DNA from: Rhodospirillales bacterium
Lineage (GTDB): Bacteria > Pseudomonadota > Alphaproteobacteria > Rhodospirillales > Thalassospiraceae
Length of the DNA stretch: 64,000 bases
Assembly: GCA_019634165.1 (NCBI GenBank)
Contig: JAHQVT010000003.1
Coordinates: 1-64,000, forward strand
Direction: 5' to 3'
The notes under the pieces were generated by a model. That model did no database searches and had not been told where the DNA came from. It worked only from the letters and a program-made list of their open reading frames with translations. This document shows, piece by piece, positions 44,794 through 53,606 of this stretch (the first letter of the stretch is position 1; every line of letters begins with the position of its first letter). Made by a program: the position numbers and the translations under genes.

Positions 44794-47673
44794 ATGTCCT
44801 TGATCAAAGAAGTCGACTACGGAACCCCCGCTGCCAAGTCCGAAAAAACCGTCACGCTGAACATTGATGGCAAAGACATAACCGTGCCTGAAGGCACATC
44901 GGTTATGCGCGCCTCGATGGAAGCAGGCATTAAAGTGCCAAAGCTTTGCGCGACCGATATGGTCGATGCGTTCGGGTCGTGCCGATTGTGTCTGGTAGAG
45001 GTTGAAGGCCGCAATGGAACACCTGCATCCTGCACCACACCGGCAGCGGATGGCATGGTTGTGCATACCCAAACGGATCGTCTGAAGAAAATCCGCAAAG
45101 GTGTGATGGAGCTTTATATTTCCGACCATCCGCTAGATTGCCTGACCTGTGCGGCGAATGGCGATTGCGAGTTGGAAGACATGGCAGGGGCCGTTGGCCT
45201 GCGCGATGTGCGTTACGGCTATGACGGTGGCAACCATGTTAAGGTCCGCCAGAACGGGGAAGAAAATCCGCGCTATATGGCAAAGGATGAGACCAACCCG
45301 TATTTCACCTATGACCCGTCAAAATGCATTGTCTGTTCGCGCTGTGTCCGGGCCTGCGAAGAAGTGCAGGGCACCTTTGCCCTGACCATCGAAGGTCGCG
45401 GATTTGAATCACGCGTATCACCGGGCATGCACGAAGATTTCCTTGATTCCGAATGCGTGTCGTGTGGGGCCTGTGTGCAGGCCTGCCCGACGGGCACGTT
45501 GCAGGAAAAATCAGTGATCGAAATCGGACAACCGGAACATTCGGTTGTCACCACCTGTGCTTATTGCGGGGTGGGTTGTTCGTTCAAGGCCGAAATGCGC
45601 GGCGAAGAACTGGTGCGGATGGTCCCCTATAAGGATGGTAAGGCCAACCGCGGGCATTCCTGTGTCAAAGGGCGGTTTGCCTATGGCTATGCCAACCATA
45701 CGGACCGTATCCTGAACCCGATGATCCGCGAAAGTGTCGATGACCCTTGGCAGGAAGTCAGTTGGGAAGAAGCCCTTCGCTTTACGGCCGATAAGTTCAA
45801 AGGCATTCAGGCGAAATACGGCAAGGGTGCATTGGGTGGGATCACGTCATCGCGTTGCACGAACGAGGAAACCTTCCTTGTTCAAAAACTGATCCGTGCC
45901 GGGTTTGGCAATAACAACGTTGATACCTGTGCGCGTGTTTGCCATTCGCCAACCGGCTATGGCCTTAAAACTACATTCGGGACATCTGCCGGGACGCAGG
46001 ATTTTGATTCTGTTGAACATACCGATGTTGTCATCCTGATCGGGGCCAACCCGACGGATGGGCATCCTGTTTTTGCCTCGCGTTTGAAAAAACGTTTGCG
46101 CGACGGGGCAAAACTGATCGTGATTGATCCGCGCCGGATTGATCTTGTCCGCTCCCCGCATATCGAAGCTGTGGCACATATCCCGCTGCGTCCGGGAACC
46201 AACGTTGCGGTTCTGACGTCATTGGCCCATGTCATCGTGACCGAAGGCCTGTTTGACGAGGCGTTCGTGCGTGAACGCTGTGACTGGGATGAATTCCAGG
46301 ATTGGGCGACATTTGTTTCTGATCCAAAACACAGCCCCGAAGCCATCGCCTTGATCACCGGCGTTGACCCGGAAATCATGCGCAAAGCGGCCCGCGAATT
46401 TGCCACGGGTGGCAATGGGGCGATTTATTACGGGTTGGGTGTGACCGAACATAGTCAGGGTTCTACCACGGTAATGGCGATTGCCAATCTTGCCATGGCG
46501 ACCGGTAATATCGGGCGTCCGGGTGTGGGGGTTAATCCGCTGCGTGGTCAGAACAATGTGCAGGGGGCCTGTGATATGGGCTCCTTCCCGCATGAATTGC
46601 CGGGCTATCGTCATATCCAAGACAGTGCGACCCGCGATATTTTCGAAGAAATGTGGGGCGTTAAACTTGATGACGAACCGGGGCTTCGTATTCCCAACAT
46701 GCTAGATGCTGCCGTCGAAGGTACGTTCAAAGGCATCTATATTCAGGGCGAAGACATTCTGCAATCTGACCCCGATACCAAGCATGTTGCAGCCGGTATT
46801 TCGGCCATGGAATGTGTTGTCGTTCATGACCTGTTTTTGAACGAAACGGCAAACTACGCCCATGTGTTCCTGCCCGGTTCGACCTTCCTTGAAAAGGACG
46901 GGACATTCACCAACGCAGAACGCCGCATTAACCGTGTGCGTAAGGTCATGACGCCCCTTAACGGCTTTGCCGATTGGGAAGTCACCCAGAACCTTGCACG
47001 TGCGATGGGGCTTGATTGGAACTACACCCATCCGTCACAGGTGATGGCCGAAATTGCCGCCACCACACCGGGTTTTGCGAATGTCACGTATGATCTTCTG
47101 GAACGCGATGGTTCGGTCCAATGGCCATGTAATGACAAGGCGCCCAAGGGAACGCCGGTCATGCATATGGACGGCTTTGTTCGGGGTAAGGGCAAGTTTG
47201 TTGTCACTGAATATGTCGCAACCGATGAACGCACCGGGCCGCGCTTCCCGCTTCTTCTGACAACGGGGCGTATCCTTAGTCAGTATAATGTCGGTGCGCA
47301 AACGCGCCGTACTGAAAACACCACATGGCATCCAGAAGACCTTTTGGAAATCCACCCCCATGATGCTGAACAACGCGGGGTTCGTGAAGGCGACTGGATC
47401 CGTTTGGTTTCGCGATCTGGCGAAACATCCCTTCGCGCCACCATCACCGATCGCGTCGCGCCGGGTGTTGTTTATACAACCTTCCACCATCCCGAAACGC
47501 AGGCCAACGTGATCACCACCGACTTTAGCGACTGGGCAACCAATTGCCCGGAATACAAGGTGACAGCCGTTCAGGTCGCGTCAAGTAACGGGCCAAGCGA
47601 CTGGCAGGTGGAATATGATCGTCAGGCCGAACATTCGCGCCGGATCAAACCGCGTGTGGATGCCGCCGAATAG
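44794..47673 (+). CDS. fdsA: NAD-dependent formate dehydrogenase, alpha subunit (Mo/W bis-MGD)
   Basis: From ATG 44794 the protein has 959 residues, with GGAG 8 nt before it; the track uses a GTG 9 nt earlier. The N-terminal NuoG-like part binds a 2Fe-2S cluster (FGSCRLC and neighbours) and 4Fe-4S clusters (CIVCSRCVRAC, CVSCGACVQACPTG). The formate dehydrogenase core starts with CAYCGVGC. The metal-ligand cysteine is in ARVCHSPTGYGLKTTFG, so the enzyme is the cysteine, not selenocysteine, form. It oxidises formate to CO2 in the cytoplasm. Formate would come from the formamidase and from C1 release in this window. Confidence 0.95.
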   Translation: MSLIKEVDYGTPAAKSEKTVTLNIDGKDITVPEGTSVMRASMEAGIKVPKLCATDMVDAFGSCRLCLVEVEGRNGTPASCTTPAADGMVVHTQTDRLKKIRKGVMELYISDHPLDCLTCAANGDCELEDMAGAVGLRDVRYGYDGGNHVKVRQNGEENPRYMAKDETNPYFTYDPSKCIVCSRCVRACEEVQGTFALTIEGRGFESRVSPGMHEDFLDSECVSCGACVQACPTGTLQEKSVIEIGQPEHSVVTTCAYCGVGCSFKAEMRGEELVRMVPYKDGKANRGHSCVKGRFAYGYANHTDRILNPMIRESVDDPWQEVSWEEALRFTADKFKGIQAKYGKGALGGITSSRCTNEETFLVQKLIRAGFGNNNVDTCARVCHSPTGYGLKTTFGTSAGTQDFDSVEHTDVVILIGANPTDGHPVFASRLKKRLRDGAKLIVIDPRRIDLVRSPHIEAVAHIPLRPGTNVAVLTSLAHVIVTEGLFDEAFVRERCDWDEFQDWATFVSDPKHSPEAIALITGVDPEIMRKAAREFATGGNGAIYYGLGVTEHSQGSTTVMAIANLAMATGNIGRPGVGVNPLRGQNNVQGACDMGSFPHELPGYRHIQDSATRDIFEEMWGVKLDDEPGLRIPNMLDAAVEGTFKGIYIQGEDILQSDPDTKHVAAGISAMECVVVHDLFLNETANYAHVFLPGSTFLEKDGTFTNAERRINRVRKVMTPLNGFADWEVTQNLARAMGLDWNYTHPSQVMAEIAATTPGFANVTYDLLERDGSVQWPCNDKAPKGTPVMHMDGFVRGKGKFVVTEYVATDERTGPRFPLLLTTGRILSQYNVGAQTRRTENTTWHPEDLLEIHPHDAEQRGVREGDWIRLVSRSGETSLRATITDRVAPGVVYTTFHHPETQANVITTDFSDWATNCPEYKVTAVQVASSNGPSDWQVEYDRQAEHSRRIKPRVDAAE

Positions 47674-47680
47674 GATATTT

Positions 47681-47723
47681 TGCCAGACACTGTGCTATAA
47701 CTTCTAAGCTGCAGTGTCTGGCA
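47681..47723 (+). other. Strong hairpin between fdsA and fdsD
   Basis: Perfect 12-bp arms tgccagacactg / cagtgtctggca with a 19-nt loop start 8 bp behind the fdsA stop. They occupy the only sizeable gap (96 bp) in an otherwise overlapping operon. It is probably an attenuator or RNA-protecting structure that lowers fdsD-fdhD expression relative to fdsGBA. Confidence 0.65.
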
Positions 47724-47769
47724 TATCCGAATATGTACAGAAATGTTTACAGTCAAAGAGTAAAAAGCA

Positions 47770-47994
47770 ATGGCACCTGATAAGCTTGTCTATATGGCCA
47801 ATCAGATCGCGACCTATTTTCGATCCAAACCCCACGCAGAAGGGGTCGCAGGTGTTGCAGGCCATATCAGCGATTTTTGGGAACCGCGTATGCGCAAGCA
47901 GCTATTTGACCTGATTGCTGATAAGCATGAAGGGTTTGATCCGCTGGTCCTTGAAGCCGCCCCGGCGATCCGTAAGGTTAAAGAAACCGCATGA
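47770..47994 (+). CDS. fdsD: NAD-dependent formate dehydrogenase, delta subunit
   Basis: The 74-residue protein contains the FdsD pattern VYMANQIATYFRSKP, VAGHISDFWEPRMRKQL and ALDPLV-like FDPLVLEAA. It is needed for assembly or stability of the formate dehydrogenase complex. Here it comes before fdhD and overlaps it by four bases, while many operons have the reverse order. Confidence 0.9.
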   Translation: MAPDKLVYMANQIATYFRSKPHAEGVAGVAGHISDFWEPRMRKQLFDLIADKHEGFDPLVLEAAPAIRKVKETA

Positions 47995-48800
47995 ATTCTA
48001 AATCATCAGACAATTATATTGTCGATGGACGTGACCTTGATCTGGCCCGTGCTGTTACGCGCAATGACGGCAATGATGACGCACCCATGGCCTTGCAGGC
48101 CGAAGTGCCCGCTGCATTGACCTTTAATGGGCGCTCCCACGCGGTCATGATGGTTTCCCCGCACGATCTTGAAGATTTCATGGTTGGTTTTGCCTTGTCT
48201 GAAGGCATTGCCGATGACGTATCGCAGATCACATTGCGTGATGTGCGCAAAACGCTTCAGGGCTATGTGATTGAGGCCGATTTGCACGAAGACGTATTTG
48301 ATCGTCTTGATGCCCGCCAACGCACCCTTGAAGGGCGATCAGGCTGTGGTCTTTGCGGGGTTCAATCGCTTGACGCGGTTGCAATGGATAAAATCGGCAC
48401 GGTCACGCCGGGCAATATGCCGCAGGGTGTTGTTCTTCGTGCCATTGATGCTTTGCCTGATCATCAAACCCGGAACCGTGAAGGCGGTGGGCTTTTGCAT
48501 GCCAGTGCTTTTGTCGATGTTAGCGGTAACATCGTGCTGACCCGCGAAGATATCGGTCGCCACAACGCGCTTGATAAAGTTCTGGGTGCCATTGCACGCC
48601 AGGGAATTGAAACCGCAGGCGGGTTTATCTTGATGACCAGTCGCTGTTCTTATGAAATCGTCACCAAAACCGTTCAATGCGGTGTCGGAGGGCTTGTGAC
48701 TTTGTCCGGGCCAACATTGACGGCTGTGAACCTTGCGCGCCAAGCGGGACTAACCTTGATTTGTCGGGAACGGCGCGGGCTGTTTCGCCGCTTTGCTTGA
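47991..48800 (+). CDS. fdhD: FdhD sulfurtransferase for the formate dehydrogenase cofactor
   Basis: The 269-residue FdhD/NarQ-type protein (FdsC in fds operons) has the cysteine pair in GRSGCGLCGVQ and conserved LTREDIGRHNALDKVLG and MTSRCSYEIVTKT. It passes sulfur to the molybdenum cofactor of FdsA, without which the enzyme is inactive. It is the last gene of the operon and ends 17 bp from the convergent LacI gene. Confidence 0.93.
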   Translation: MNSKSSDNYIVDGRDLDLARAVTRNDGNDDAPMALQAEVPAALTFNGRSHAVMMVSPHDLEDFMVGFALSEGIADDVSQITLRDVRKTLQGYVIEADLHEDVFDRLDARQRTLEGRSGCGLCGVQSLDAVAMDKIGTVTPGNMPQGVVLRAIDALPDHQTRNREGGGLLHASAFVDVSGNIVLTREDIGRHNALDKVLGAIARQGIETAGGFILMTSRCSYEIVTKTVQCGVGGLVTLSGPTLTAVNLARQAGLTLICRERRGLFRRFA

Positions 48801-48816
48801 CGTGATCTGTTTGAAA

Positions 48817-49857
48817 CTAGGTCGAAGATCGCTCGATAATTTCAAATCCAATATCAATTGATTTGGTTGGCAGGGGCTTATTATCAATCCGTGCCACCAA
48901 TGCCTCGGCGGCTTGTTTGCCAAGATAGGGGCGATTGACTTCAACTGTGGTTAAGGCAGGTAGGGTAAAGGGCGAAAAGTTCTGATTGCCAAAGCCGATA
49001 ACGGCGATGTCTTTGGGAACGCGAAGGCCGCGTGCCTGTGCTTCGATCAGAACGCCATGGGCCAGAAGGTCCGAGCTGCACATGATAATGCCCTTCTCAA
49101 ACCCTTTGTCCAATCCCGATGCCAAACCGTTTCGCCCGCGTTCGATTGTCGCCCCGGCTTCATACAGAATTTCGATTGGGGCATTGCCGGTCAATTGCCC
49201 GAACTGGGCGGCAAATGAATCTTTACGGCGCAGCGCACGCTCATCCCCCGCCGATACAATCAGCGACTTTTCATAACCGCGCTGCACGGCATAGCGGGCA
49301 ACGGTTTCCCCGGCCTTGATGTGCGAAAAGCCAATGCAGACATCAAGTGGATTTTCCGTAAGATCCCAGACTTCCACCACCGGAATACCCGCACCAAGCA
49401 ACATCCGCTTGCAGCTTGTTGAATGGTGAATGCCCGTTAACAGAACACCATCGGGGCGGCGGCTTAGCATTGTGGCAACGACGGCTTGTTCTTCTTCTTG
49501 TGAAAAACCGGTTTCGGCCATTAGCACGTGATAGCCAGACCCGCGAATGACATCGATAAAGTTCTGCATCAGATCGGCATAAATGACGTTGGTGATCGAT
49601 GGTACCAATGCTGCAATCAGTTTGCTGCGTTTAGATGCCAGCGCACCAGCCACCATGTTGGGCACATAGCCGGTAAGCTCTATTGCATCTTGAATGCGCT
49701 GCATGGTTTTGGCGGAAACTTTTTTGGGATCATTTAACGCGCGTGAAACCGTAACTTGCGATACGCCCGCAATCCGCCCGACTGTCTCCATCGTGACAGT
49801 ACCGCCTTTGATCTCGGCTGCGGTGATCGGATCGCTGTTTTTGGGTGCAGATGACAA
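48817..49857 (-). CDS. LacI-family repressor of the sugar-acid island
   Basis: The 346-residue LacI/GalR protein has a helix-turn-helix and hinge (TMETVGRIAGVSQVTVSRALNDPKKVSAKTMQRI) preceded by about 20 extra residues. A periplasmic-binding-like effector domain follows. Its best relatives by pattern are the GntR/IdnR gluconate-type repressors. It lies behind tctA on the same strand but is separated from it by a terminator. Two matching palindromes between tctC and the aldonate dehydratase are its likely operators; the inducer is probably the sugar acid or its keto-deoxy product. Confidence 0.87.
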   Translation of the reverse strand: MSSAPKNSDPITAAEIKGGTVTMETVGRIAGVSQVTVSRALNDPKKVSAKTMQRIQDAIELTGYVPNMVAGALASKRSKLIAALVPSITNVIYADLMQNFIDVIRGSGYHVLMAETGFSQEEEQAVVATMLSRRPDGVLLTGIHHSTSCKRMLLGAGIPVVEVWDLTENPLDVCIGFSHIKAGETVARYAVQRGYEKSLIVSAGDERALRRKDSFAAQFGQLTGNAPIEILYEAGATIERGRNGLASGLDKGFEKGIIMCSSDLLAHGVLIEAQARGLRVPKDIAVIGFGNQNFSPFTLPALTTVEVNRPYLGKQAAEALVARIDNKPLPTKSIDIGFEIIERSST

Positions 49858-49969
49858 GTGTTTCTGTCTCTTGATCTAACGGCCTTGCGCATTGAAATGC
49901 AGGGCGATGGTTAAAGTCCAAAACCGGTTGGCGCAACCTGATTTGGACATTACATCAGCGATAAAAAGG

Positions 49970-50037
49970 GGGCAAGAAGCGTGGCCACGGTGATGTGGCC
50001 GATTACAGCACAGGGAGGGAGCTGTCACTTCTTGCCC
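49970..50037 (-). terminator. Branched (three-way) terminator behind tctA
   Basis: On the minus strand GGGCAAGAAG pairs with CTTCTTGCCC over 10 bp and is followed by CCTTTTTAT. The 48 nt in between fold into two further hairpins, ACAGC/GCTGT and GGCCAC/GTGGCC. A closing stem, two arms and a U-tract make a cloverleaf-like terminator or a stable 3'-derived RNA. A second small dyad gccgtaa/ttacggc (50054-50073) covers the tctA stop codon. Confidence 0.6.
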
Positions 50038-50066
50038 AGTCGTGTTTGTCGTTGCCGTAATGTGGG

Positions 50067-51572
50067 TTACGGCTTGTCTGATCCGTTTTCGATGCGGTGT
50101 TTTTTACGTGCGACCGAGATCGAAAAAGCAATCGAAAGTGCAATCAAAACCCATAGCAATCCGGCGATCCAGCTTTTGGTAAAGAAGATCGAAAACGTAC
50201 CAAATGATTCCAGACTTTTGACGAAATAGATTTCGGCCGACGGACCAAGAATGAAGCCAATGATAAAGGGCGCAATTTCAAGCCCGACCTTGTGGGCGAA
50301 ATAGCCAAACAAGCCAAAGATCAAAAGCGTCCAGACATCAAACATCACGCCGTAATTGATCGTATAGGCACCAACCACGCACATCATCAGGATGATCGGG
50401 AACAGGATGTTTTTTGGAACCGTCACAACCTTGGCCAGATGGCGGATGGCAAAGACCATGACAAGGAACATCACGATGTTTGCGACCAGCATGGCAATGA
50501 TCATGGCATTCCACGTTACCGGATTGTTGCCGATAAACAGAGGGCCAACCTGAATACCCTGAAGGGTAAAAGCGCCGATCAAAATAGCCGTGGTCGAATC
50601 ACCGGGAATACCAAGTGACAATAACGGCACCAACGCACCGCCGGTCAGGCCGTTATTTGCACTTTCTGATGCAATCACACCTTCTGGGGCACCCTTGCCG
50701 AATTTTTCCGGGTTCTTGGAAAAATTCTTTTCCTGGCTATAGGCAAGAATGGATGCCGCACTGCCGCCAACACCGGGAAGAATGCCAACAAAGGTGCCAA
50801 TGGCCGATGATCGGAACAGGTTGACGATCTGACCTTTGAACACCGAAATCTTAAATGGCTTACCGCCGATTTTGACACCCGAAAGTCCCTGACCTTCTTT
50901 CATGCCCCGCTCAGCTTCAATCAGAATGGTTGCCAAGCCAAACAAGCCGATCAGAACCGGCAGAAGGGAAAAGCCGCTTTCAAGATAATATTCAAGGAAT
51001 TCCGGCACGAGGCGCAATTCACCATTGCCACCACGCGAAATGTCATAGGCGCCGATCAGGCTGATGAAGATGCCAAGAAACCCACTGAAAATACCAACCA
51101 AAAGACTGCTTGAAAGGGCAGCCATCACGGTTAGGGCAAAGAAGATAATCAGGAATTTTTCGATATAGGAAAACTTGATGGCAAAGTCGGCCAATGCCGG
51201 GGCGAACAGATAAAGTGCGGCAAGGCTGATCAAACCCCCGACAAGTGATGAGGTAATGCCGATCTTAAGCGCACGTTCGCCTTCGCCATTTTGGGTCATC
51301 GGATAACCATCAAGGGTGGTGGTTATCGATGAAGGCGTACCCGGGATATTAAGCAAGATCGCCGGGACAAGACCGCCGGAAATGCCCCCGACATAAAGAC
51401 CAAGCAAAAGAGCCAGCCCGTTTTCAAGTCCCAGCGAATAGGTCAACGGCAGGCAAACAGCAACGGCCATGGTCGCCGTCATGCCCGGGATCGCCCCAAA
51501 AATGATGCCGATCACGGTGCCAACAGCAACCAGTGCGAAGAACATCGGTGTCAGAATGGATAGGAGTTCCAT
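50067..51572 (-). CDS. tctA: Tripartite tricarboxylate transporter, large permease TctA
   Basis: The 501-residue membrane protein has the TctA signatures IIFGAIPGMTATMAVAVCLPLTY and GGISGGLVPAILLNIPGTPSS, and the mirrored GTFVGILPGVGGSAASILAY. About 11-12 hydrophobic segments fit. With TctB and TctC it makes a binding-protein-dependent secondary carrier. The neighbouring sugar-acid genes point to an aldonate or aldarate rather than citrate as substrate. Confidence 0.92.
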   Translation of the reverse strand: MELLSILTPMFFALVAVGTVIGIIFGAIPGMTATMAVAVCLPLTYSLGLENGLALLLGLYVGGISGGLVPAILLNIPGTPSSITTTLDGYPMTQNGEGERALKIGITSSLVGGLISLAALYLFAPALADFAIKFSYIEKFLIIFFALTVMAALSSSLLVGIFSGFLGIFISLIGAYDISRGGNGELRLVPEFLEYYLESGFSLLPVLIGLFGLATILIEAERGMKEGQGLSGVKIGGKPFKISVFKGQIVNLFRSSAIGTFVGILPGVGGSAASILAYSQEKNFSKNPEKFGKGAPEGVIASESANNGLTGGALVPLLSLGIPGDSTTAILIGAFTLQGIQVGPLFIGNNPVTWNAMIIAMLVANIVMFLVMVFAIRHLAKVVTVPKNILFPIILMMCVVGAYTINYGVMFDVWTLLIFGLFGYFAHKVGLEIAPFIIGFILGPSAEIYFVKSLESFGTFSIFFTKSWIAGLLWVLIALSIAFSISVARKKHRIENGSDKP

Positions 51573-51622
51573 GATAAATCTCTTGGCTCAATCCGCGCCA
51601 GAATAGGGTCGATCAACGACCC

Positions 51623-52048
51623 TTAAGGCAGCGAAATATTGAAAAGTTCGGACAGGATGTACCAGACGACACTTGGTGCGATGATCGCATTGGCAGCAGC
51701 GATCGAAAGTGTTCGGCGGCTTCGTTCATGTAAGAACAGCGTGCTGAGCGCGAACAGATACGGGATCGAGCACAGGTAAAATCCAAGGCCGGTATTGGGA
51801 AAAATATCCCCGACACTGGGCATGGCCAGAAAATAGACCACGGTCAGGGCCAACGTACCAAAGAAACGCTTATGGTCGATGCCTGCAGGCCACCATGCAC
51901 CATTGGTCACAGTTGCCAGCATGGTGCTGCCACGGGTGATCAGAATAGTGATCAATAAAATCCCCAAGATCACGGCGATAATCGTGGGAAAGATCATATG
52001 TGACGTACTGAAATCAATCGTCACATTAAAGGGGGAGTCAAACGACAT
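51623..52048 (-). CDS. tctB: Tripartite tricarboxylate transporter, small permease TctB
   Basis: From ATG 52048 the protein has 141 residues. GGAGGCG lies just upstream, whereas the track start at 52156 adds a charged leader foreign to the family. Four hydrophobic segments are visible, as expected for TctB. It lies between tctC and tctA in the usual order tctCBA. Confidence 0.85.
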   Translation of the reverse strand: MSFDSPFNVTIDFSTSHMIFPTIIAVILGILLITILITRGSTMLATVTNGAWWPAGIDHKRFFGTLALTVVYFLAMPSVGDIFPNTGLGFYLCSIPYLFALSTLFLHERSRRTLSIAAANAIIAPSVVWYILSELFNISLP

Positions 52049-52177
52049 GGGACGCCTCCGGAATGTGCCTGTTTTGCCCCATGGTACTGATTTCCAAGCA
52101 AAAGGGAAATCGGGCAGGGGTGTTTTAACGGGAAATAACGGCGGGCTTATATGCATCCCACCAGATCAGGCAAAAGC

Positions 52178-52201
52178 GGCCCGGCACATTAATGCCGGGC
52201 C
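52178..52201 (-). other. Hairpin directly after tctC
   Basis: A 9-bp GC stem ggcccggca / tgccgggcc with a 6-nt loop lies 10 bp behind the tctC stop. On the minus strand it is followed by GCTTTTG. It probably raises TctC over the membrane subunits. Confidence 0.65.
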
Positions 52202-52210
52202 AACCGGCAT

Positions 52211-53257
52211 TTACTTGGTGGCAATCGCGTCGATAACGTGACGGTATTCGTCGCGCTTTGCTTTCAGATAGGTCGCTGCTTCAGCCTGCGGTTTGTAGTT
52301 CGGGATGAAGAACGATGCTTTCTGGGTTTTCTGGATATCACCAGCGGCATAGATTTCCTTCAGCGCCGTATCAATGGCCGCAATCTGATCGGCATCCATG
52401 TCCTTGTTGAACAGGAAGAAGAATTCCTTGTCGAAGGTGAAGTCTTTTGAACCATCAAGGGTGACGCTGACATTCGGGGTGGTGAAGGCGAGAAGTTCGT
52501 CACGGGTGGTGTCGCCCATACCTTCAGCATTTGCCTGTGCGATGGTTTCTTTACGTGCGGTCAGCCAGATGAAGCGCATGGCTTTCTGATCGTCTGGCGA
52601 AAGCTGGGTGAATTGTTCGTTGGCCTGAACCGAACCATTGATCACGTCTGCCTGACCATCAAACATCAGTTGGTTTTTATCAGCTTGGGATCCGGTATTG
52701 ACCGGAACGATGTTTGCTTCGGCACCCGGATAGGAAACTTTAACCGCGTTTTTCAGGGCCGAGAAACCAATTTCTGAAACACCACCTGCCTGAATGGCAA
52801 CCCGGATACGCTGACCAGCAGCGGCTGCTGCAATCACGTCTTCCATGGACTGCATCGGCGAGTTTTTCGGGACAAGATATGCGTTGCCCGGATTGATCGC
52901 GACCGTCGGGCCGACAACATAGTTTTCAAAAATATCGTCATAGCCACGAACACCATACAGGTTCCCAAGATAGGACTGGTCATGGAAGATCATGATGGTG
53001 GTGCCACGCGAATCGCGCTGCAATGCCTTGAAAGCTTCGCTTGAGCCAACCGCATCAACTTTGACATTAATGTCGAGTTTCTTGGCCAGTGCTTCGGCAA
53101 CGATGGCGCTGTTCTGATAGGTGTCGCCACCTGTTGATTTTGAACCGATTACAAGGCGGATGTTACTTGGCAGATCGGCGGCAGATGCCAGTACTGGCGA
53201 TGCAACCATGGCAGCAAAGCCAGCAGCGACGGCGATGGATTTAAAAAGTCCGGTCAT
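52211..53257 (-). CDS. tctC: Tripartite tricarboxylate transporter, binding protein TctC
   Basis: The 348-residue protein has a signal peptide (SIAVAAGFAAMVASPVLASAAD) and a TctC/Bug-type binding fold (IRLVIGSKSTGGDTYQNSAIVAEALAKKL, later VGPTVAINPGNAYLVP). It captures the substrate for TctAB in the periplasm. It is divergent from the dehydratase operon across a region holding two copies of one palindrome. Confidence 0.85.
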   Translation of the reverse strand: MTGLFKSIAVAAGFAAMVASPVLASAADLPSNIRLVIGSKSTGGDTYQNSAIVAEALAKKLDINVKVDAVGSSEAFKALQRDSRGTTIMIFHDQSYLGNLYGVRGYDDIFENYVVGPTVAINPGNAYLVPKNSPMQSMEDVIAAAAAGQRIRVAIQAGGVSEIGFSALKNAVKVSYPGAEANIVPVNTGSQADKNQLMFDGQADVINGSVQANEQFTQLSPDDQKAMRFIWLTARKETIAQANAEGMGDTTRDELLAFTTPNVSVTLDGSKDFTFDKEFFFLFNKDMDADQIAAIDTALKEIYAAGDIQKTQKASFFIPNYKPQAEAATYLKAKRDEYRHVIDAIATK

Positions 53258-53383
53258 AAGATTCCTCCCAAATGACGTATTCCTGAATATAGGGGTGTCC
53301 CCTGTGTGCCTGATGGTGTGGTTCCCATAAGGCGTTGGTGTTGCTTGTTCTTGTTGTTATGTAGCTTGTAAATTTTCAAGCCG

Positions 53384-53401
53384 TATGTATGCGCATACAT
53401 A
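53384..53401. promoter_or_regulatory. LacI-type operator 1
   Basis: This is a perfect 18-bp palindrome tatgtatgcgcatacata with a central CG, the form typical of LacI/GntR repressor sites. It lies about 127 bp before tctC on the minus strand, where a possible TTGCAA element precedes it. Confidence 0.78.
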
Positions 53402-53492
53402 TTTTGATACATGTTGTTGCAATCCGTGTCAATTGCTGAATCTATCGGTTATTTCACGTAGATGTTTCTGCCATTTTGACATGTAAGTTTGC

Positions 53493-53521
53493 TTGACATC
53501 TTGTTAGTGTATGCGCATACA
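53493..53521 (+). promoter_or_regulatory. Promoter with overlapping LacI-type operator 2
   Basis: TTGACA (53493-53498) is a perfect -35 box. After about 18 bp comes ATACAT as -10, which lies inside a second copy of the palindrome, tgtatgcgcataca (53508-53521, 14 bp perfect). Binding there would block RNA polymerase. The centre lies 123 bp from operator 1. Confidence 0.72.
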
Positions 53522-53606
53522 TAAGGTATCAATGAAAAGTACAGACCCAACCTGATTGCCTGAAAAATGGTACTATCGGCAATGGTCGAAAGACGGGAGG
53601 AACGCC

